Shown in pieces: positions 58,430 to 64,000 of a DNA stretch of 64,000 bases (position 1 is the stretch's first letter; each line of letters begins with the position of its first letter). Both the position numbers and the translations under genes were made by a program. The notes under the pieces were generated by a model. That model searched no databases. It saw only the letters and a program-made list of their open reading frames with translations, and was not told the origin of the DNA. The DNA lies in NCBI GenBank assembly GCA_022614965.1, contig JAKEHO010000008.1, positions 30,069-94,068 of the forward strand, written 5' to 3'. This stretch comes from Gammaproteobacteria bacterium (GTDB lineage Bacteria; Pseudomonadota; Gammaproteobacteria; JAKEHO01).

Positions 58430-59557
58430 CTATGCCACTTCTGCGTGGACTGTAAGCCTGCTGCGTATTAAACGAAGGCGGTTAACCACTGTTTGACGTG
58501 CCTGCCGCGGGCTCGTGCTACGGGCGTGCACGGTGCAGATCGGCTCGCCTGTGCTGATGTGTGTGCCATTGGCTGGTCGATCGCTCGCCCACGCCGGCCA
58601 GGGGTCAGCCACGGCGATGCATAGGGGGGCTTCAGCGTAAAGAATGCCGTGGGCATGCCCCGAACGCGGCAGCACATCGCGCGTGAGTGGCAGCTTGCCC
58701 TCACATGCCAATGCATGGGCGTCAAACAGGGAGCCCAACCGCTGCCGTTCATGCAGCTCAAATGTGGCAGTTGGTCTCGGGTTTACCTCCAACACCCAAA
58801 ATTTATCGCCTTGTAGAATGAAATCGACTCCGCATAAGCCCCGAAGACCCGTGGCCCGGACAATTTCAACGATCGCCTCTTCAATGGCCCTGGTTATGTA
58901 TGGTTCAATATCTGTTACGCTCACGGCCCCACCATAGAGAAAGCGTTTGTCTGGAAAGCCGTTGGCGTGCCACTGCTCGTTGTAGCCCAGCATCACGGCC
59001 TCTCGGCTATTGGCTAAAAAGACCAATGAGCACGTACGTCCCTGGAGGTAGCGCTGGAAGTACCACCCTTTAGCCGCGGGGTCTGCGTTCTCAACCGGCC
59101 GGACATGCCCTCCGCCCGCGGCGCCAGCGCGCTTGATAAGCCAGCCAGAACTTCCTTCGGGCCGCATGAGCGTAGTTTGCGGATGAGGGATACCAAGGCA
59201 TTTGAGCAGGCCGAAGAATTCCACGGGATCCTTTAAAAGGCAAATCACCTCCGGTGAATTGCCCACAAGGCGAAAGCAGCTAGCGAGGCGCGCTAGCAGG
59301 TCGGGGCTGTACTCGAAGCCGCTGCCGTAGACAAGGTCCGCACCCCGGGGGCAGAGGCGCCGCGCCGCCCGGATCAGCCGCTCGGCATCGAAACCCTTCC
59401 GACAAGAACCGACCACCTCAAGTGCCAAACTTGCTGCCCGAGTATCCATATCCCCGAACACATCGAGCACGTAGGCGGAAAGCCCTGCCCGCTGTGCAGA
59501 CTTTGCAAGAGCGCGCGCCGAGAGCGCTGCGATAAGCTGTTTATGTGCCCCGCGCAT
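58430..59557 (-). CDS. ATP-grasp protein of the C1 operon, second type
   Basis: A 375-aa ATP-grasp enzyme unlike the RimK-type neighbour. An N-terminal Rossmann-like part comes first (LSARALAKSAQRAGLSAYVLD). SGWLIKRAGAAGGGHVRPV binds the nucleotide, and GLCGVDFILQGDKFWVLEVN followed by PRPTATFEL binds metal. A separate domain of about 100 residues follows. It occurs in methylotroph H4MPT clusters as an uncharacterised protein. It overlaps mtdB by 17 bases and precedes mch. The substrate is unknown. Confidence 0.75.
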   Translation of the reverse strand: MRGAHKQLIAALSARALAKSAQRAGLSAYVLDVFGDMDTRAASLALEVVGSCRKGFDAERLIRAARRLCPRGADLVYGSGFEYSPDLLARLASCFRLVGNSPEVICLLKDPVEFFGLLKCLGIPHPQTTLMRPEGSSGWLIKRAGAAGGGHVRPVENADPAAKGWYFQRYLQGRTCSLVFLANSREAVMLGYNEQWHANGFPDKRFLYGGAVSVTDIEPYITRAIEEAIVEIVRATGLRGLCGVDFILQGDKFWVLEVNPRPTATFELHERQRLGSLFDAHALACEGKLPLTRDVLPRSGHAHGILYAEAPLCIAVADPWPAWASDRPANGTHISTGEPICTVHARSTSPRQARQTVVNRLRLIRSRLTVHAEVA

Positions 59558-60467
59558 ACTCCCGTGCTACCTTGAAGGCATCATGAAAATCCAGATACAG
59601 GGGCTTTTCTGTTTTCAGCATCATCTGGCACAGTTTGGAGTGGACTTTGTATTTCACATTGCCGATTGCGAGTGCCCCAATACCTACCGCCTTAGACGGG
59701 GTCGCCTCCAACACTTTGCCCGTGTCATTCACATCCACCCCCTCGATCCCAAGTGGGGGGACTGCATTGCAGTCTGCAGCGACAATGAGCTCCTTAGCCA
59801 TCTTGAGGTCACTGATACTGACCACCTGCACGCCTGCCTTTGCCGTGTTAATGACCACATGTGACTGACCCAACATGTGTTCTCCCCGGTGGGGCAGGAC
59901 CAGGGCATCCTCAAGCCGGCCGTCTGTTCCGTCCATGTGGATCCCGTAGCGTTTATTAAAGGGCTCTGCGATGGCGCGGGCATGCTCCGCGCTGCGACGA
60001 CTGCCAAGAAACACATTTGCGCCGCACTCCGCCGCGATGACTCCCGCGCACAATCCCACGGGACCTGTGCCACCAAAAAAATAGATATTCAGTCCCCTTA
60101 ACGATACGCCCCGTTTTTGCTCTACCCAGTGTTCAACACAGGCCATCAATGCGGCCGCCGCTGAAAACGCCCCACTCGGATCGGCGAAGACAGAGACTTC
60201 GAATGGCGGGACCATTGAAGTTTTCGCGGCATCGAGCATATCAACCGCCAGACCAAACTCTCGGCCACCGATAAATATGGCTGTGCGCTTCACACCTTTA
60301 GGCCCACGTGAATATATGGTGTCGTGCACCAGTGAGGGAATGTCATCAAGCGTGACCTGACTGTACGGTATGACATCATCGTAACCGGCCTCGTAGGCCA
60401 TGTTGACATCGAAGGGACTTACGTTTCGGGTTGGGTTGAAAATATGCAACAGATAGGGCGTCTTCAT
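59541..60467 (-). CDS. mtdB: NAD(P)-dependent methylene-H4MPT dehydrogenase
   Basis: MtdB oxidises methylene-H4MPT to methenyl-H4MPT with NAD(P)+. The 308-aa protein has LLHIFNPTRNVSPFDVNMA and YEAGYDDVIPY at the N terminus, FADPSGAFSAAAAL, the dinucleotide loop IYFFGGTGPVGLCAGVIA and AADCNAVPPLGIEGVDV near the C terminus. It begins 29 bases after beta-RFAP synthase and overlaps the next gene by 17 bases. Cofactor preference (NAD or NADP) cannot be read safely. Confidence 0.95.
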   Translation of the reverse strand: MKTPYLLHIFNPTRNVSPFDVNMAYEAGYDDVIPYSQVTLDDIPSLVHDTIYSRGPKGVKRTAIFIGGREFGLAVDMLDAAKTSMVPPFEVSVFADPSGAFSAAAALMACVEHWVEQKRGVSLRGLNIYFFGGTGPVGLCAGVIAAECGANVFLGSRRSAEHARAIAEPFNKRYGIHMDGTDGRLEDALVLPHRGEHMLGQSHVVINTAKAGVQVVSISDLKMAKELIVAADCNAVPPLGIEGVDVNDTGKVLEATPSKAVGIGALAIGNVKYKVHSKLCQMMLKTEKPLYLDFHDAFKVAREYARGT

Positions 60468-60496
60468 GATTCCGTTCGCTTTGTTATGACCCTTAG

Positions 60497-61522
60497 CTAA
60501 CTGGATGTGGCTGAATTTGGCAGCCGACTACCACGGACCGTTATGTCGGCTCCTCGGTTACGCGCCTTGCATACCATGAAAGAAAGCGTGTCATCGATGT
60601 CACTTCGCGCCCGTAGGTCGCGCAATAGCTGATAGGCACGGGTCTCGTTATCGAGCACAGCAAAGCCGGTCGGGCCCCACGAACTCTGCCCTACCCCCTT
60701 GATACCCTGTGCCTTAAGTCGGGCAATCACGTCCGCAACCAGGAGACTACTAAAACGCCCGCCCTGCAATACTGCGAAATGATCGCCAATGATCTCCTGG
60801 ATCTCCGTGATGGCATCCCCAAATCCGTCATAATCGGCCTCCGCCAGCGCGGGCAAGACCTGTAGCAGAACCAATCGGCAGATATGCGACACCTGGGATG
60901 ATGCCATTTTGGGTAGCTGACTGAACGCCAGCCGCTCATCCCGGCCGTGTTTTCCCTGGCGCACGTGATCGAAAATGAGAAGTACTCGCCACGATTCCGG
61001 AAAGGCGATATGGCTGATTACAGGCGGCACTAACGTATCATCGCCTCGTCCCCCATCGACCAGAAACCCCCCAAATTCAAATGCGCCTATACCTAAGCCC
61101 GAACGCCCTCCCCGCTCAACCTGATTGGCGATCTCCATGAGACGGATATCAAGCTGAAATAAACGGGTAATGGCTACGCCGACAGCGAGCGATAACTGCG
61201 TACCCGAGCCCAGTCCGATGTGTTCCGGAATCGCCTCTTCGACTTCGATCCGGACCTGACGTTCCAAATTGAGTGATTTCAGCAGGGCCTTGACACAGGC
61301 AAGTGTCCGGTCACTTGATGGCCCACACACAGCCGATTCGCCATGCTTCGCTTCCCTGACCGTGAGCCGGGTGCAGATCTGGGACAAGCACAAGCCCAGA
61401 CTGCCGAAGCGTCGGCCGAGATCACCGCTCATATCCATGAATCCCATGTGCAGGCGGGCCGGCGCCGTGACGTTTACACTGGGTCCCCCTTCTAACGGTT
61501 GTTGCTCTTCTTTCACCCGCAA
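60497..61522 (-). CDS. Beta-ribofuranosylaminobenzene 5'-phosphate (beta-RFAP) synthase
   Basis: The enzyme joins p-aminobenzoate to phosphoribosyl pyrophosphate with loss of CO2, the first committed step of H4MPT synthesis. The 341-aa protein has the GHMP-kinase-like fold: VTAPARLHMGFMDMSGDLGR, GLGSGTQLSLAVGVAITRL and GVGQSSWGPTGFAVL near the C terminus. The start is TTG at 61522 or GTG at 61516. It leads the operon with mtdB and mch and diverges from the fhc genes. The nearby pabB would supply its p-aminobenzoate. Confidence 0.93.
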   Translation of the reverse strand: MRVKEEQQPLEGGPSVNVTAPARLHMGFMDMSGDLGRRFGSLGLCLSQICTRLTVREAKHGESAVCGPSSDRTLACVKALLKSLNLERQVRIEVEEAIPEHIGLGSGTQLSLAVGVAITRLFQLDIRLMEIANQVERGGRSGLGIGAFEFGGFLVDGGRGDDTLVPPVISHIAFPESWRVLLIFDHVRQGKHGRDERLAFSQLPKMASSQVSHICRLVLLQVLPALAEADYDGFGDAITEIQEIIGDHFAVLQGGRFSSLLVADVIARLKAQGIKGVGQSSWGPTGFAVLDNETRAYQLLRDLRARSDIDDTLSFMVCKARNRGADITVRGSRLPNSATSS

Positions 61523-61575
61523 ACAGCCTGAGCTAATGTGCTTCGCCTACCGCTTAGTCCCATGGCTCATAGGCC

Positions 61576-61593
61576 GCATACTATATCGTATGC
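61576..61593. promoter_or_regulatory. 18-base palindrome in the divergent C1 control region
   Basis: GCATACTATATCGTATGC: six perfect bases on each side of a six-base centre. It lies 54 bases upstream of the beta-RFAP synthase start and 283 bases upstream of the fmdD-like start, as expected of an operator for one or both directions. The regulator is unknown. Confidence 0.45.
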
Positions 61594-61636
61594 AACACGA
61601 TCGATGCACTGCCATAATGGATCTCCCCAAGCTCAT

Positions 61637-61662
61637 ACAATGCGCCACTACAATGCGCCACT
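61637..61662. repeat. Two tandem 13-base repeats
   Basis: ACAATGCGCCACT occurs twice without a gap (61637-61649 and 61650-61662), in the divergent control region between the two C1 operons. Direct repeats of this kind can be activator sites. Confidence 0.6.
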
Positions 61663-61757
61663 GACAGGATGGCAGAGCGAGCTTCAAGCGTATTAATTGC
61701 GAAATTGTCCCTTTGTAGACGTACAGGCGATGCGGTTAGGGCGATTAAGCACAGAAA

Positions 61758-61786
61758 TTGACGCCTGGAGCGGGACGTGGTACAAG
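61758..61786 (+). promoter_or_regulatory. Candidate promoter of the fhc operon
   Basis: TTGACG (61758-61763), 17 bases, then TACAAG (61781-61786), 90 bases upstream of the fmdD-like start. The -35 is close to consensus and the -10 moderate. Confidence 0.4.
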
Positions 61787-61875
61787 AACCGGTGGCGTGG
61801 TAGAAAGTAGGCGTTGGCTTTTGCCTATCCCCCTCATTTCCTTAGTGTTTGTCTATCGTTCGGTGGAGAGAGTTC

Positions 61876-62247
61876 ATGGCGGAGACGATGAGTCTAATCG
61901 CCGGTCGCTCGAGCAAGCAGGGTACCTCCTTGTGCGCAGGGAAGCTGGAGCCCGAATATTGTGAGGTGACGTCCACTGTGGAAATGAACGTTAACGACAT
62001 GGCGCGTCTCGGATTGAAAGATGGCGATCGGGTGCGGCTACGCACGGAGGTGGGCGAGGCGGTGGTGCACTGCAAGGGGCGCGACGCGGCGGACTTGCCA
62101 CTGGGCGTGTTGTTCATCGCCTACGGGCCACCATCCAGCCAACTGATGGGGAGTGATACAGCAGGGACCGGTATGCCGCTTTCAAAAAACTTTGAGGTCA
62201 TAGTCGAACCGGTAACGGGCCAGTCAATCGGCGAGGAAGCAAGATGA
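61876..62247 (+). CDS. FmdD-like molybdopterin-dinucleotide-binding protein
   Basis: A 123-aa protein resembling subunit D of archaeal formylmethanofuran dehydrogenase, which covers the molybdo- or tungstopterin cofactor. It has LCAGKLEPEYCEVTSTVEMN, then ARLGLKDGDRVRLRTEVGEA and PLGVLFIAYGPPSSQL with the typical GxxSxxxxxxDTxGTGMP segment (MGSDTAGTGMP). I chose the ATG at 61876 after GGAGAGAG; the longer frame starts 27 bases earlier. It overlaps fhcB by four bases (ATGA). To my knowledge the Methylobacterium Fhc complex has no such subunit. Confidence 0.8.
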   Translation: MAETMSLIAGRSSKQGTSLCAGKLEPEYCEVTSTVEMNVNDMARLGLKDGDRVRLRTEVGEAVVHCKGRDAADLPLGVLFIAYGPPSSQLMGSDTAGTGMPLSKNFEVIVEPVTGQSIGEEAR

Positions 62248-63611
62248 GCGAAAATATCCGCACTGTCGAAAACGCAACCTGCACCTTCTGTGGCTGCGTG
62301 TGCGACGATATGATTTTGACTGTTGACCTCGACGAAAAGCGGATCACGCGGGCAAAAAACGCATGTGTCCTTGGTCGTGCCTGGTTTAGTGAACACAAAC
62401 ATGAAGAACGCCCGTATGCCCTCATTAGGGGAAAAGAGGCGAGCACCGCTGAAGCTGTCGAAGAGGCAGCACAAATCCTGGCGAAAGCACGTTTTCCGGT
62501 AACGTATGGCCTCAGTGACACCACCTGCGAGGCGCAACGCCAAGCACTTGCCATTGCGGACCTGATTGGTTCCAACCTCGATACTACAACGTCCGTCTGT
62601 CATGGCCCGTCGGGCATTGCCTTCGAGGGTATCGGCGAGAGCACCATGACCCTTGGTGAGGTTAAGAATCGAGCTGACCTGGTCATCTTCTGGGGCGGCA
62701 ATCCGGCCGCCTCACATCCGCGGCTGTTTACCCGCTATGCGGTGACGCCGAAGGGGATGTATGTGCCTAATGGTAAAAAGGATCGTACCGTGGTATTGGT
62801 TGACGTACGCCGCACGCCCAGCGTTCCAGTCGCCGATATCTTTATCCAAGTAAAGCCGCGTAGCGATTTTGAAGTGCTCTGGGCACTCAGGGCGCTCGTT
62901 AAGGGACGGCGGGTCAGTCCCTCCATTGAGCAGAGAACTGGAGTTGCGCTGGCAACGTTAGAAGATTTAGTCAACCGCATGAAAAGTTGCCAGTATGGCG
63001 TTCTCTTATTCGGTATGGGATTAACCATGACCCGTGGCCGGCACTTCAACTCCGGCGCGCTCCTCGCGCTCGCGACGGATCTGAATGAATACACGCATTT
63101 CGTAGCCAAGCCTGTTCGTGGACATGGCAATGTCACGGGTGCGGATAATATCGTTTCATGGCAGACCGGATTTCCTTTTGGGGTCAACTTTAGCCGGGGA
63201 TATCCGCGTTTTAATCCGGGTGAATTTACAACGGTCGATTTATTATCGCGTGGTGAAGTCGATGCGGCGCTCATTATCGCAAGCGATCCAGCCTCGAACT
63301 TCCCTCGAGCGGCGGTTGAGCACCTTCGAAAGATCCCGGTGATTGTGCTTGATCCCAACCCCACTGAAACGACCCAGCTTGCCCATGTTGCCTTTACCAC
63401 AGCGACCTATGGCATCAACGTCCCCGGCACTGTGTACCGCATGGACGACGTGCCCATCACACTTCGCCCGGCGTTCGAGTCGCCCTATCCTAGCGACGAA
63501 GATGTGCTGACTGCGATCAAAAACCGCTTGCGTGAGTTGCGATTAGCGCGAGGTGGTGCGTACGGTGCGGGCGCAACGCAAAAAGTCGCGGCCCCGTTGC
63601 CTTCCGACTAA
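62244..63611 (+). CDS. fhcB: Formyltransferase/hydrolase complex subunit B (FmdB/FwdB-like)
   Basis: FhcB corresponds to the catalytic subunit B of archaeal formylmethanofuran dehydrogenase. The 455-aa protein keeps the four cysteines that bind an iron-sulfur cluster in archaeal enzymes, C13, C16, C20 and C41 (CTFCGCVCDD and NAC), with an extra C18. It also keeps the metal-ligand cysteine C119 in SVCHGPSG, EVKNRADLVIFWGGNPAASH and VLVDVRRTPS. In the characterised Methylobacterium complex, subunit B is reported to lack a redox cofactor, so this copy may still be a redox enzyme. It lies between the FmdD-like gene and fhcA. Confidence 0.93.
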   Translation: MSENIRTVENATCTFCGCVCDDMILTVDLDEKRITRAKNACVLGRAWFSEHKHEERPYALIRGKEASTAEAVEEAAQILAKARFPVTYGLSDTTCEAQRQALAIADLIGSNLDTTTSVCHGPSGIAFEGIGESTMTLGEVKNRADLVIFWGGNPAASHPRLFTRYAVTPKGMYVPNGKKDRTVVLVDVRRTPSVPVADIFIQVKPRSDFEVLWALRALVKGRRVSPSIEQRTGVALATLEDLVNRMKSCQYGVLLFGMGLTMTRGRHFNSGALLALATDLNEYTHFVAKPVRGHGNVTGADNIVSWQTGFPFGVNFSRGYPRFNPGEFTTVDLLSRGEVDAALIIASDPASNFPRAAVEHLRKIPVIVLDPNPTETTQLAHVAFTTATYGINVPGTVYRMDDVPITLRPAFESPYPSDEDVLTAIKNRLRELRLARGGAYGAGATQKVAAPLPSD

Positions 63612-63634
63612 CCAAACCGATTGAATGGACTTCC

Positions 63635-64000
63635 ATGCTCCGTGTCGTCAATGGTCGAGTCTACGACCCTGCCAATGACGTGGATGGCAAAGTACGCGAT
63701 ATCTGTGTTCAGGACGGCAAGATTGTAGAAAGCGTACCGGAAGAAGCCAAACGGATTGACGCCCAGGGCATGGTCGTTATGCCCGGTGGGGTCGACATTC
63801 ATTGCCACATCGCCGGTCCTAAGGTCAACCTGGCGCGCAAGCTACAGCCAGAAGATCACCGTCACGACGTCCATCCTGGCACGCCATTCACACGTTCAGG
63901 TACGGGCGGCGTGGTCCCTTCGACCTTCGCTACCGGCTACCGCTATACCGCGCTGGGCTACACTACGGCCATGGAAGCGGCTGTGCCGCCCATTGGTGCC
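63635..64000 (+). CDS. fhcA: Formyltransferase/hydrolase complex subunit A (3' end outside window)
   Basis: FhcA is the amidohydrolase subunit that releases formate from formylmethylofuran. The first 122 residues are visible and open to the window end. They read LRVVNGRVYDPANDVDGK, a typical amidohydrolase start, then VVMPGGVDIHCHIAGP with the metal-binding HxH, and KLQPEDHRHDVH and YRYTALGYTTAMEAAV. The ATG at 63635 lies 23 bases after fhcB. The family is about 550 residues long, so most of the gene lies beyond the window, probably followed by fhcD and fhcC. Confidence 0.93.
   Translation, partial: MLRVVNGRVYDPANDVDGKVRDICVQDGKIVESVPEEAKRIDAQGMVVMPGGVDIHCHIAGPKVNLARKLQPEDHRHDVHPGTPFTRSGTGGVVPSTFATGYRYTALGYTTAMEAAVPPIGA

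Overview
The window is chromosomal DNA from a gammaproteobacterial methylotroph, possibly a methanotroph. The left part keeps classic gammaproteobacterial gene order: nadB diverging from rpoE-rseA-rseB-rseC-mucD, then lepA-lepB-DUF4845-rnc-era-recO-pdxJ-acpS, with smc-zipA-ligA nearby. The right part carries the tetrahydromethanopterin (H4MPT)/methylofuran C1-transfer genes typical of methylotrophs. No methane or methanol dehydrogenase gene is in view, so the growth substrate cannot be named, and the species cannot be named from sequence alone.

Layout. 1-21.8 kb is housekeeping: the 3' part of rne; the envelope-stress operon, with a good sigma-E autoregulatory promoter at 12927-12953; the signal peptidase/RNase III operon; nadB; ligA-zipA-smc; and queF. 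21.8-29.35 kb looks like an acquired, decayed island. An IS30 fragment and an IS91-type relic lie on its left and an IS3 orfA fragment on its right. Inside are an intact 1103-aa zinc-ribbon/cyclase/ATPase/TPR protein, a broken EAL-domain gene and an intact cyclic-nucleotide-binding patatin lipase. 29.5-38.6 kb holds cysZ, an aminotransferase, dksA, a DAHP synthase, a glutamine amidotransferase, an aspartic protease and a B12 block (DUF6580 transporter, cobalamin adenosyltransferase, BtuB receptor) behind a probable cobalamin riboswitch. 39.2-49.5 kb holds a cupredoxin-copA copper-export pair, metE and nrdAB. The metE-nrdA intergenic region is dense in sites: a perfect CRP-type palindrome, DnaA boxes, two NrdR boxes and a near-consensus sigma-70 promoter.

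49.97-64 kb is the C1 region. A minus-strand operon (mfnD-mfnF-pabB-mfnE) supplies methylofuran and p-aminobenzoate precursors. A HisA-like gene diverges from it with only ten bases between the start codons. A second minus-strand operon (beta-RFAP synthase, mtdB, an ATP-grasp protein, mch, a second ATP-grasp protein, a CitG/MdcB-like protein, fae) combines cofactor synthesis with the formaldehyde-to-formyl steps. fae has its own strong terminator. Divergently, an FmdD-like molybdopterin-binding protein, fhcB and the start of fhcA run off the right end.

Together, Fae captures formaldehyde on H4MPT, MtdB oxidises the methylene form, Mch hydrolyses the methenyl form, and the Fhc complex releases formate. 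The H4MPT and methylofuran biosynthesis genes sit beside their consumers. The most interesting points are: an FhcB that keeps every iron-sulfur and metal-ligand cysteine of archaeal formylmethanofuran dehydrogenase next to an FmdD-like partner; the unassigned ATP-grasp, CitG-like and HisA-like genes; and the cyclase/lipase signalling island.
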